Of a DNA stretch of 64,000 nt, positions 34,864-46,300 are shown piece after piece. Below the pieces are notes generated by a model. It did not search any database. It was not told the origin of the DNA and saw only the letters and a list, made by a program, of their open reading frames with translations. A program made the position numbers and the translations under genes. Source of the DNA: Heliopora coerulea (Eukaryota; Cnidaria; Anthozoa; Scleralcyonacea; Helioporidae); contig JASJOG010000234.1 in NCBI GenBank assembly GCA_030142905.1, forward strand, positions 401,001-465,000. Reading direction: 5' to 3'. Each line of letters opens with the position of its first letter. Within the stretch, counting starts at the first letter, position 1.

Positions 34864-37800
34864 ATGGCTTTGGCTAGTACACAAGATAAGTCATTACAAG
34901 TTGGGGTTAAGGATGATATAAAGACGTCGACCAAGAAAACACAAAACGTTCTTGATGAAGATTCGTATATACAGGTAAATAAATGTCTGACTCGGTGTGG
35001 TCGATCTTAGCGACTCGCTTTAACTGGAGTTTTTGTGATTTCTTTCGCAATCTCTGTTTCCTCTGTGGAATAATCTAAGATAATTTGAATTGTTTAGTCG
35101 ATCGAAAACATTATCGAGCGAGATTTTTTCCCTGAAGTGACGAAATTAAAAGCCCAAAACCAGTATCTGGAAGCCGTTGACGCTCAAGATGTAGACAAAC
35201 TGCGGAGTCTATCTTCTCAGTACAGAGTCCTTCAGACACCACTAGGAGCACCGCGTAAGTACAGTATATGAAATTCACTATAACAACATTCTCCCTGCAG
35301 TACCGTGCTTTCTTAAAGTTGATGTAATTATGATTTTTAGTACGCTAACTTCGAATTGAGTACAAAATTGAAATGCAAAAGGTCAGAATTGAACACGGTA
35401 AATCGGTACCAGATAAACGTTGAACTATGATCATTAAAGCAAAGTTTTAACTTAACCCAAGGATGGAAATGTATGTGTTAATCAAGGGATTAAAGGACTT
35501 GTGAAAGAGTTTTATTTGAATTCACAATTTCACTCACAAGGAATACAATTTTATACTGTGCAAGGGAAGCCAATAGTAGGATCCAAGCAGAGGTTGCTCA
35601 TCCTTCAAGAGACCTGAAGATTAATAAATCATAATTTGATTAATTTGTCATTCAAAAAGACATGGGATCTTGGTCTGAATTAGTGCTTCACAAATTGTGG
35701 AGCAATTTTGAAAATTGCAAAAATCTGTGAAGCAATTTTTCTGAATACTGAGAAGTTTATATAATGATGTTAGTTTCTAATGGGGCTAATGACGAAAAGA
35801 TGACCACACTGTTAATCAATCCCACGGTCGTCACTGCTGTGGTTGTCATTGCAATAATATTTTAAGCAAATTGCATGTTACATGCAATGATCTTTTGAAG
35901 AACATGTTGCTTAAAACTTTCTTGATAGAATCAAGTTAACACCCAACAGAACTGCAACTTGAACACATGACACACATCATGCAAATTATCTAATGATGAG
36001 GCATTTTGTTGTCCAATAAATCATACATCAAGCCAGTCATGTCCTCAGTTATCTTTTACGTGAGTTGAAAAAAAAACTTTGCTTCAGTTGCTGCTAAGAG
36101 CCACTACCACTCCACATTCAGAAAAAGTTCTTCTTAATGAATTGTTTTGCAAACCAGCTCTGTCTAAAAGCTTAGTAAAAACTCTTATCTAAACACCACT
36201 TGGTGAAATCTCACCTTTCTGTATGGACGTATTACCATGAAATGTCAACAAAAAACAAAAAATTATTGCAAAATGTAGCACAACCTCATCTGTTTTAAGC
36301 ATGAAAGGTTTGAGTCAGGCTTTGTCTAATGATTATGATCAGAATCTCTTATTCTAGAAAATTTTTTTTCTATGAGGTGCATGGTAAATTTTCTTTTTGA
36401 AAAATGTTCCTCAGCTGTTTTGGACCATTTTTTTTGGACCCTGGATCTATAGTGGTAATGTCATATGGGTGTAATTTTGTTAGACTTCTTTATTAATATT
36501 ATTATTTATTTATCATAATACAATAATATGCGACCAAGCCTAGAAATTAGTGCTGGTCACCGGTCATTGACTGGCAAAACTTCCCTGTTTGACCAGCAAA
36601 TATTGTTGTTTGCTGGCCATCTGTGACTGGTAAATTATTTTTTTTCACAAAATGTGAGTAAAATCAAGTTTCTTGTTTAGGAAAATGTTACTTCTGTTAT
36701 CATTGAGGTCATTTAGTTTGGAAAAATGTTGATATCTTGCACCTCAACATGCAACAAACATTACAGAAATTCCTCCAACTGAAACACATGTCAAGTTAAA
36801 GTGTCACACTAATGTGCAATACTTCATGGCACATAGCAGTCAGGCCTCTCATGTTCGAAATTTGGCACGCGCGGTCTATCGCGCGGGCAGATTACGTTGC
36901 GTGCGCGATTAAATAACAACAAATTGGGGGGGGGAGTTCTCAAAAAAAAGAAAATTTTTCAATTTTCTTGTAATTACATCAATTTAATTCCGATATGAAT
37001 ACAATGTCATATCAATGTTTTTTATAACAAAAGAAGGAACAGAAACATTGAGATATTACTTCAGCAGGAGTCGCTTTCGAATTCCTCTTGGAAAAGTTCA
37101 AATTCACTGTCCTCACAACTGCTTTCGTCTTGGTCAAGTGTTGCGTGGATCTCGTCAACAATGTTAACGGTATTTCTCACTGACGTAATTTGATTTGGTT
37201 GAGAGACCTTTTTCCATCTGTTTGATGTCATATATTTCAACAGCACGCTCTATTATGGCCTCTTTCTCTTCTCTGTTCCAAAGCGGGTTGTTTCTGTCGA
37301 CGATAAGGCTTTTATTCAAAGCGTTGTGGGCCATTAACAAGCGCCTATCCGAGAGGATGGTCGTGACGGTACTGACTGTTCTCTGTACTTGAGAGTTTGA
37401 GCCAGATGGACGGGAGCGTTTTGAAAACAAAACAGTTTGACAGGCGAGCTGAAATTAACATTTGCGTGCGTGATCACTCGTGCGCGTAACATTAGCGGGG
37501 CGCGTGCCTGCACGATCGCGCGCGTCCTATTGAGAGGCCTGAGCAGTCATTTTCACTCTTTGCTAGTTGCTATGGAGAACAATTGTTCTGTCTGTTGTAG
37601 TTCAAATACTAAATATTCATGCATAGTTTATGTGGTGATCATTTGTAACATATGTTCTTGGCTATAGTGAAAAAAATTATTGGGTTGGAAAGTGCCAGGT
37701 GTGTTCTAATGATAAGAGAAGTATGACTAAGCTTTTGCTGGTGATGAGTGAACCATGAACAGAAAACAAGCACAAGTGAGTACTTTTTTCACAACACCAG

Positions 37801-40800
37801 CAATGTCCATGACTATTGCATTCAAGACAAAAGAAAGTGATGTTAATAAGCCACAAAGAAAAAGCCAAATGTGACTGGTAAAATATCCTGTGTGACTGGC
37901 AAATTTCATTTTTTATTAGTCATGATGACTAATAGATTTCCAAGATTTATTTCAAGGCTTGTATGAGAAATTAAATTCTAATTATCTTACATTTTTTAAA
38001 AAAAAGTACAATTTATACTGTAAAAAATATGTGAAGTATAGTATATTGTCTATTTAATTTTTTCTATTTTATTAATTAACCTTGTTTGATGATGCTTCTC
38101 ATGTCCTGTAAAAATTGATTAATGCATACCATATACAGTATATAATGTCAACTAGAAATCAAAAAATTATGAATACATCCCCTTGAGAGCTGCACTAAAT
38201 TACAAATCTTAGCCACAAAAAGCCACATCAGTAGCAGATAGTTATTTGTCTATTGTGTATTTCTATACATAGTTTATCTTCAATTTCTATTTTGTGTTTT
38301 TTTTTTCATTCATCTTTTTACTATATATCTATACATTTATGTTTTTATATATCTTTTCTACATATCTATTTCTATAACTTATTCTATATATTTTTCGTCT
38401 TGTCACTAAATACTTCCAATGATGTGTCTATAAACTTGCCAAAATCTAGAAAAAAATTAAACAATCCACTTTTTAGCTGGATTGTGTAACCAAATGTTTT
38501 TTAGCCACCAGTCTATGGCTATACCTGAATCTGGGTAGACAAAAGAATCATCACCAGATGCACTGTAACTCTTCACTCATCTTTGAATTAGACCTCTTTC
38601 CAATGTTGTCTGGGCACCATTATGGAACTTAAGATCTACAACATCAACTTGAACAACAATGTCATTTTAAATTTAACATTTAAAGAAACCATGATTCATT
38701 GACCACTGTTAATACTTGTGGCTTGTATTATGACAGCTAAAATGCTAGAGTCCTCCTAAAACAGCTGTATTCTTGGGTTGAATTCAATGCTAAGTAACAA
38801 CTTTTTTTCACTCTGTGGACTGACATCTTCCTGAGACATGAAAATAGTCAGGAAGATGCTGTATGCAGAATGACAATGATGTTGAGAATGCTGTGGAAAA
38901 TAACCATTGTTCATTCTCTTTGTTTTGCACGAAGAACTCTTTTGTTTAAAGGACATCATCATTGAAGTTGACATTGTAGGTCTTGAGGTCCTAATTTTAG
39001 CTTGTCTTGGGCATAAAAATGTGGCAGAAATGGAAATAAGTTGCTCCTTGTGCTTCCAGAGACATGTCAAAAATTGTGCAAATTTCTTGGAGCGTATATC
39101 TTCAGACATTCTTGAATTTCATTCATTTTCCATTGGGTTTTTGCAGAGGTGGACTCAGTCAGAGTTTGAATTAACATTCAAAAATCACACTGCAAAAAAT
39201 TTCTCAGTTTTCAGCACATTGGGAAATATAGGTTTGAATATGATCCCTCTGAGTTTGGGATACTTGGTCAGGTTGGCAGTGAATAGAATGGAATGGTTCA
39301 GAATAAAATAGATTACTAATGGCATTAGTTTGAGCAAAATCACAAGCAAACAATAATCAAAGAACAAATATCTGGAAAAGATTGTCATTTATTTCATAAC
39401 CTTCTTGCTATCTTGAATCAAAAACGAAAGGGAACGTTTGAAGATGTCAGCATGTTTTTTATGCAAACAAGCTTTTTTAGCAGATGGTGGGGTGTTAACA
39501 TAGATGCTAAATAAGACTGGCTCAAGAATACTTTATCATAGGGAAACTGCTCTGTCAATCATCTCTCTGATACTCACTTTTTTTTCCAGCTCCTTCCCCT
39601 GCAAGTTTTGAAACACCTGCAGCCCAGAAACAGTGGGAACAGCAAGATGAAGGTGCAGACTCAACATCAAAAACACAAGAGGAAGCAACCAGCAATCTGC
39701 CAGGAGACCTGCAGGAATCACAGAAAAGCATCTCCCTTGATAAATTTCTGGCAAAGCACACCAGTGAGGATAATGCATCATTTGAAACAATAATGGAGAA
39801 CAACATCCAAAAAAACAAAGATAAGTATGCATGGCTTTATGAGAAAGAGAAGGAACATAAACTATTGACTCAACAAAGACTTGCCCTGCCAGAAAGTGAA
39901 GAAGGAGATGCCTTGAAGTTAAGTGATCGACCAGCAAATATTGACAATTGGGAATACACAAATAAAAATGCTTTGATGTATGTTCCAGAGTGTGCAACGC
40001 TCACGGCAGAGGAGGAAATTGCTCGTGCAAAATTACAGGAACGTGAGATCAAGCACACAAACACCAGGTTACCAGAGAATTTATTTAGTTCCAATGCAAC
40101 TGCAGAATCCATGAGCAAAGCTGCCGAGAGCCAAGTGAGCATGAATAGAGGAAAAGTTGGAGTTGATGGAAAAGAAATTGGAGCAAATGAAACTCCAAAT
40201 GTTAATGGCTTTAGATTTATTGCCACGCCCTCTCCAGCTCCAGGTATGATCAAACCGATGGCACTTTGCAAGGTGGAGTTTCAGGGTGTCTGAAATCACC
40301 TCTTGCATAGGTTAATGATGTTGATGTACCTTGGAGGGTTGGAAAGTCTCCTTAGGCCACTGTCCTGTTGAAGGAAATAGAGTTGCATGTCCACAAACCC
40401 AATATTGTCCCAGTCATGACTCAAGCCATGGTTAGCTTTGGAGTGGCTTAATGCAAGATGTGTTAGTTTTAATTCAGGTTAAAATCTAAATGTTCAGGTC
40501 ATGTTTTCGTTCTTGAAATTCGTTACTTAAATTTGGATCACAGGTTAGTTTAATTAAACCTACCAATAATTGAGCATTCTGAATTAGAGGTGACATAATT
40601 GAAATAATTCTTCTAATCCTTAGTAGTCAACCGTTAGAGGAACCATAACCACCACTTTCCCTGCTATATTTCCACCATCTAGATTCAACCACTCGGCTCA
40701 TTCAGCCACTCCCCATTTGCCCCTTTTATCCATTTACCCCATTTTCCTCTTTTGCCCCACCTTCCCATACATCCTCCAACCTACTTTTTCTCTCAACTCG

Positions 40801-42200
40801 TCTGCCACTTTCCTCCTCAATCTGTAGACTCCTACACCCATACCACTTCAACCCCCCTTCTGGTTTCAACCCTCCCCAAAACTCAGCCACACCAAAAGTC
40901 ACACCACCACTTCTGAATCCCTCTGTCACTAGGTGGTACATCAGCCTGTTATTCGTCCTTAACTCTGATGCCCGGTGTCCTGTACATATAGGAAACCTCT
41001 AGAACAAAAGAACAATAAACAAACAGAGAACAATAAACAAGGAAAAAATTCAGACGTTAAATGGTTAACTGTGTGCGTTTCACGTGTTTAAGGTGTCGAT
41101 GCGTCTCCATTTATGACTTGGGGTACCATCGAAGGTACACCATTCCGTCTCGACGCCGGAGACGTCGCCGTAGATTCGACTCCTGGACCGACATTTAAGA
41201 TTCCTGAGCCAAAGAAACGAGAAGTTCTGGCTCTAAAGTTGGCAGAGAAAGCAAGCAAGCGACATCGAGAAGAAAGGCGACAGGCTCATGCCGCATCTGC
41301 AATTGGCAGGTGATTGTTACAGGCTTTGATTAAGTATTTATTTACAATCCTTAACAATTTCACTTTTCCCTTTTCTTTCCCTACAGCTAGGGTTCGTACG
41401 GGTCATGGAAAACCTGGAAAGTCATGGAAAATCAAAATTTCAAAATCCAGACCTGGAAAATCTCGAAAATTAGTGTCGGTCATGGAAAGCCGTGGAAAAT
41501 TAAACTTGTCTGGATCGGTGAATAATTCTATCTCAATTTTCTTCGCTCACATTTTCAAGTTTCTTGGGGCCACCAATGAACGTGAAAAACATCGCAAAAA
41601 TTGTATCTACGATACTCGTGACCTTAATTTTTCATAGCTCGGCCATGCACTTCAATTCAGAGACTGGGCCCCAGCTATCCCTGTGGTTTGACAGTAGGTT
41701 TGACGGAGCTCCTGTTCAGCTTCTTTCGTTATTTCTAGCTTTTGCAGGTCGTGGATTTTGGTAAATATGGTCATCGAAAAGTCATGGAATTTTGATGGAC
41801 CAATAATATACGAACCCTGCATAGTGGAAATCAATCTTTACTGTCCTTTAATGAAAGTGTCTGGTGTGGAGGGGTGTTCAGTTAGTTGAGGTTACACTGT
41901 GCAATGCACTATTTCCACTTCTATTTCAGATCTCCGAAATATAGAAATACAAGTGAACGATTGCTTCACATGTCACCAGCTGCACAAAGATTAGCCTCGG
42001 AAAGATTAGGAATAAGAGTTGGAACAGACAAAGCCTTAAGGTCTAGCTACACGCCGTCGCCAGGAAGGCTTACAGAAAGAACTCCTGGTCGTTCATCAAC
42101 ACCGTCTGCGCGAACTATTTACACACCACAGAAAGACCTTACGCCGCGAACTCCTACTCTCACCGATAATTTACTGAATTTACCCAAACATCCGATGTGA
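34864..42200 (+). CDS. ESS2: ESS2 (DGCR14) spliceosome-associated nuclear protein
   Basis: Five exons join in phase: 34864-34974, 35098-35254, 39590-40243, 41093-41309 and 41930-42200 (stop TGA). They give 469 aa; human ESS2 is 476. Family hallmarks in order: LDEDSYIQSIENIIERDFFP at 30-49, the Es2 N-terminal motif; TSEDNASFETIMENN at 147-161, followed closely by YAWLYEKEKEH; GFRFIATPSPAPG at 296-308; MTWGTIEGTPFR from 315; TPGPTFKI; and the C-terminal SYTPSP and TDNLLNLP segments. ESS2 is a component of late (C-complex) spliceosomes in the nucleus. The ATG lies in a good context (ACCATGG). The exon boundary after PAPG falls where the conserved motif ends. The 4.3-kb intron 2 carries a DNA transposon, and intron 4 another. 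A broken copy of the last exon follows downstream. Identity is strong from several collinear motifs. Confidence 0.95.
36841..37541. mobile_element. DNA transposon with CAGGCCTCTCA ends and coding remnant
   Basis: The element starts CAGGCCTCTCA and ends with the exact inverse TGAGAGGCCTG. AGCAGT flanks both sides (36835-36840 and 37542-37547), a possible 6-bp target duplication. Both ends carry CG-rich subterminal sequence (GCGCGGTCTATCGCGCG on the left, CACGATCGCGCGCG on the right), unlike the AT-rich intron. On the minus strand two overlapping frames (37430-37164 and 37246-37061) encode a charged peptide (KRSRPSGSNSQVQ..., NNPLWNREEKEAIIERA, then DQDESSCEDSEFELFQEEF), apparently one protein broken by a frameshift. 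No transposase motif is recognised. Confidence 0.65.
37061..37430 (-). pseudogene. Frameshifted ORF remnant inside the DNA transposon
   Basis: Frame 1 (37430-37164) runs from MFSKRSRPSGSN to SNYVSEKYR. Frame 2 (37246-37061) continues into NTVNIVDEIHATLDQ and an acidic tail ending FESDSC. The change of frame occurs around 37160-37200. The base composition and the acidic end look protein-like, but no family is recognised. It may be the eroded ORF of the mobile element or captured host sequence. Confidence 0.35.
41389..41818. mobile_element. DNA transposon with AGGGTTCGTA ends
   Basis: AGGGTTCGTA at the left and TACGAACCCT at the right are exact inverses. The interior carries repeated GTCATGGAAA and CCTGGAAA motifs (41401-41500), with the inverse sense near the right end. 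The CAGGGTTCGTAC...GTCATGGAAAA pattern is one I associate with widespread non-autonomous hAT-like repeats in animals. The element lies in ESS2 intron 4. No clear target duplication. Confidence 0.65.
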
Positions 42201-42291
42201 GCGTCCGCAGAGTTTTCCAAGGCGTGGAAAATGGCGTATAATTTGAAGTCTATTCTAAACTCAGCGCCACTCATTTTATGCTCCGAAAAGA

Positions 42292-42711
42292 GTCACAGAA
42301 AGAACTCCTGGTCGTTCTTCAGTGCTGTCTGCGCGAACGATTTACACGTCTGAGAAAGGCCTAAAGGCCTGTCTACTTTGTGTTCTTCGCGATTGATATC
42401 TTGGCGTACGTATTAAACTGACGAGAACATCGAAGAGAAACTGGAGCGAATCATAAGGCGATATCTTGTTGGATAGGCTGTCGTGGGTTTATTGCATGCA
42501 CTGAGATGATGTTAGCCACGTATAAAAGGGAATAAGTAAACGAGCCTTATCGCTGCGAACTCCATCACTCACCGATAACTTATTAAATTTGCCCAAACAG
42601 TGATTTATCATTCGATGTGAGCGTCCGCAGAGGGTCCCAAAGCCTGGAAAATCGCACTGTAGATTTTATCTTAGGTCCATTTTAAAGCCAGCGCTGCTCA
42701 TTTTGTGCCCC
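42292..42711 (+). pseudogene. Decayed tandem duplicate of the ESS2 terminal exon
   Basis: 42292-42363 matches the coding stretch at 42070-42141 (CAGAAAGAACTCCTGGTCGT, then CTGCGCGAAC, ATTTACAC). 42544-42711 matches 42137-42282, covering the last codons, the stop and the 3' UTR (CACCGATAA, AAATTTGCCCAAACA, CGATGTGAGCGTCCGCAGAG). About 180 bp of unrelated DNA (42364-42543) splits the copy. Substitutions and small indels break the frame, so this cannot be an alternative last exon in its present form. Confidence 0.85.
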
Positions 42712-43225
42712 TTATGTTAAAGTACTGGAAAACATGGGGCAATATTTCGCACAATCTGTCTTGCAGTTTTATTTCGACACTAACTAGGTGAAAAAAAAAG
42801 TGTGGCCAAAAAGCTTTCGCAAAAGGGGAATGTAGCACGCTGAAAGTCTCAAGTTTTTACTCATCTGATTTCTCACGCTAGCTGGCATTAACTTGTGGTA
42901 CGTTTTAGCGTGTTCAAGATGTCGGATGTGAGAGTAAGAAGCATTTTTTTTGACTTCATCGACATAACTACGCACTTGTTAGTCTCAGTCTTGTCAGCCT
43001 AAAATGTAAGATGGCAGACGAAAGAAATAAGATACTGTAAGTCTAAGACTACCACCCGTAGTCGTACCTTAGTCTTAGCGTAGTCTTAGCTTAATTTTAG
43101 CCTTAGACTTATTTTGTATCTTACAACTTCCGTCTCATACATATATTCAAATTAAATATTACGTCTTCCATCTTATATCATCTAACACCATCATTAGTCT
43201 TCTTAATACAACGTGAAAAACAATT
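42712..43225. other. Spacer between ESS2 duplicate and satellite
   Basis: About 500 bp of unique-looking AT-rich DNA. Internal near-repeats of GTAGTCTTAG and GTCGTACCTTAG occur around 43055-43110. No gene recognised. Confidence 0.5.
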
Positions 43226-43387
43226 GGTTAACCTTTCACCTTTCGTTCAATATTTCGACATCCAAAAGTGAACGATATTTTGTTCTAAAATCACTCATAT
43301 CGGTGCAAAACTAAATACCTTGCCCTAAACATTTATATCTAGGGCTTATTTTCAATGATTGAAATTGGTTCAAGAATACTTAAAAAC
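43226..43387 (+). repeat. Diverged edge monomer of the satellite
   Basis: About 162 bp follow the monomer layout (GGTTAACCTTTCACCTTTCG at the start, TTCGACAT, then AAAATCACT, GCAAAACTA and AATTGGTTCAAGAATACTTAAAAACCA at the end) but with many substitutions. It looks like an old monomer at the array boundary that has escaped homogenisation. Confidence 0.7.
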
Positions 43388-46300
43388 CATTTGTTAACCC
43401 CTTTACATTTTGGTCAAATTTTTCCACCTAAAAATTTTCGACGTAATTTCGCTCAAAAACCACTGAAATCACTGCAAAACTACTTTCTATGCAATAAACT
43501 TTCAGATTCTGCTCTTATTTCGAAAGTTGAAAATTGGTCGAAAAATCGTCAAAAACCAAAGGTTAACCCCTTTACATTTTGGTCAAATTTTTCCACCTAA
43601 AATTTTCGACGTAATTTCGCTCAAAAACCACTGAAATCACTGCAAAACTACTTTCTATGCAATAAACTTTCAGATTCTGCTCTTATTTCGAAAGTTGAAA
43701 ATTGGTCGAAAAATCGTCAAAAACCAAAGGTTAACCCCTTTACATTTTGGTCAAATTTTTCCACCTAAAATTTTCGACGTAATTTCGCTCAAAAACCACT
43801 GAAATCACTGCAAAACTACTTTCTATGCAATAAACTTTCACATTCTGCTCTTATTTCGAAAGTTGAAAATTGGTCGAAAAATCGTCAAAAACCAAAGGTT
43901 AACCCCTTTACATTTTGGTCAAATTTTTCCACCTAAAATTTTCGACGTAATTTCGCTCAAAAACCACTGAAATCACTGCAAAACTACTTTCTATGCAATA
44001 AACTTTCACATTCTGCTCTTATTTCGAAAGTTGAAAATTGGTCGAAAAATCGTCAAAAACCAAAGGTTAACCCCTTTACATTTTGGTCAAATTTTTCCAC
44101 CTAAAATTTTCGACGTAATTTCGCTCAAAAACCACTGAAATCACTGCAAAACTACTTTCTATGCAATAAACTTTCAGATTCTGCTCTTATTTCGAAAGTT
44201 GAAAATTGGTCGAAAAATCGTCAAAAACCAAAGGTTAACCCCTTTACATTTTGGTCAAATTTTTCCACCTAAAATTTTCGACGTAATTTCGCTCAAAAAC
44301 CACTGAAATCACTGCAAAACTACTTTCTATGCAATAAACTTTCACATTCTGCTCTTATTTCGAAAGTTGAAAATTGGTCGAAAAATCGTCAAAAACCAAA
44401 GGTTAACCCCTTTACATTTTGGTCAAATTTTTCCACCTAAAATTTTCGACGTAATTTCGCTCAAAAACCACTGAAATCACTGCAAAACTACTTTCTATGC
44501 AATAAACTTTCAGATTCTGCTCTTATTTCGAAAGTTGAAAATTGGTCGAAAAATCGTCAAAAACCAAAGGTTAACCCCTTTACATTTTGGTCAAATTTTT
44601 CCACCTAAAATTTTCGACGTAATTTCGCTCAAAAACCACTGAAATCACTGCAAAACTACTTTCTATGCAATAAACTTTCACATTCTGCTCTTATTTCGAA
44701 AGTTGAAAATTGGTCGAAAAATCGTCAAAAACCAAAGGTTAACCCCTTTACATTTTGGTCAAATTTTTCCACCTAAAATTTTCGACGTAATTTCGCTCAA
44801 AAACCACTGAAATCACTGCAAAACTACTTTCTATGCAATAAACTTTCACATTCTGCTCTTATTTCGAAAGTTGAAAATTGGTCGAAAAATCGTCAAAAAC
44901 CAAAGGTTAACCCCTTTACATTTTGGTCAAATTTTTCCACCTAAAATTTTCGACGTAATTTCGCTCAAAAACCACTGAAATCACTGCAAAACTACTTTCT
45001 ATGCAATAAACTTTCAGATTCTGCTCTTATTTCGAAAGTTGAAAATTGGTCGAAAAATCGTCAAAAACCAAAGGTTAACCCCTTTACATTTTGGTCAAAT
45101 TTTTCCACCTAAAATTTTCGACGTAATTTCGCTCAAAAACCACTGAAATCACTGCAAAACTACTTTCTATGCAATAAACTTTCACATTCTGCTCTTATTT
45201 CGAAAGTTGAAAATTGGTCGAAAAATCGTCAAAAACCAAAGGTTAACCCCTTTACATTTTGGTCAAATTTTTCCACCTAAAATTTTCGACGTAATTTCGC
45301 TCAAAAACCACTGAAATCACTGCAAAACTACTTTCTATGCAATAAACTTTCAGATTCTGCTCTTATTTCGAAAGTTGAAAATTGGTCGAAAAATCGTCAA
45401 AAACCAAAGGTTAACCCCTTTACATTTTGGTCAAATTTTTCCACCTAAAATTTTCGACGTAATTTCGCTCAAAAACCACTGAAATCACTGCAAAACTACT
45501 TTCTATGCAATAAACTTTCAGATTCTGCTCTTATTTCGAAAGTTGAAAATTGGTCGAAAAATCGTCAAAAACCAAAGGTTAACCCCTTTACATTTTGGTC
45601 AAATTTTTCCACCTAAAATTTTCGACGTAATTTCGCTCAAAAACCACTGAAATCACTGCAAAACTACTTTCTATGCAATAAACTTTCACATTCTGCTCTT
45701 ATTTCGAAAGTTGAAAATTGGTCGAAAAATCGTCAAAAACCAAAGGTTAACCCCTTTACATTTTGGTCAAATTTTTCCACCTAAAATTTTCGACGTAATT
45801 TCGCTCAAAAACCACTGAAATCACTGCAAAACTACTTTCTATGCAATAAACTTTCAGATTCTGCTCTTATTTCGAAAGTTGAAAATTGGTCGAAAAATCG
45901 TCAAAAACCAAAGGTTAACCCCTTTACATTTTGGTCAAATTTTTCCACCTAAAATTTTCGACGTAATTTCGCTCAAAAACCACTGAAATCACTGCAAAAC
46001 TACTTTCTATGCAATAAACTTTCAGATTCTGCTCTTATTTCGAAAGTTGAAAATTGGTCGAAAAATCGTCAAAAACCAAAGGTTAACCCCTTTACATTTT
46101 GGTCAAATTTTTCCACCTAAAATTTTCGACGTAATTTCGCTCAAAAACCACTGAAATCACTGCAAAACTACTTTCTATGCAATAAACTTTCAGATTCTGC
46201 TCTTATTTCGAAAGTTGAAAATTGGTCGAAAAATCGTCAAAAACCAAAGGTTAACCCCTTTACATTTTGGTCAAATTTTTCCACCTAAAATTTTCGACGT

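Larger units (their letters stand above)
35255..39589. other. ESS2 intron 2
   Basis: A 4.3-kb AT-rich intron. It contains the inverted-repeat element at 36841-37541. Copies of TGTGACTGGTAAA and TGACTGGCAAA lie on both sides of it (36573-36640 and 37870-37910). T-rich low-complexity DNA occupies 38270-38400. A 134-codon open frame at 38907-39311 has no matching splice context or recognisable motif, and I do not treat it as a gene. Confidence 0.5.

Noticed and set aside
38907..39311. 134-codon open frame in ESS2 intron 2
   Set aside because: No recognisable motif or splice partners, an opposing frame overlaps it, and the complete ESS2 model needs no exon here.
43355..43600. Open frame at the start of the satellite as a gene
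   Set aside because: It is made of satellite monomer sequence and hits a stop within the second monomer. Other monomers have stops in every frame.
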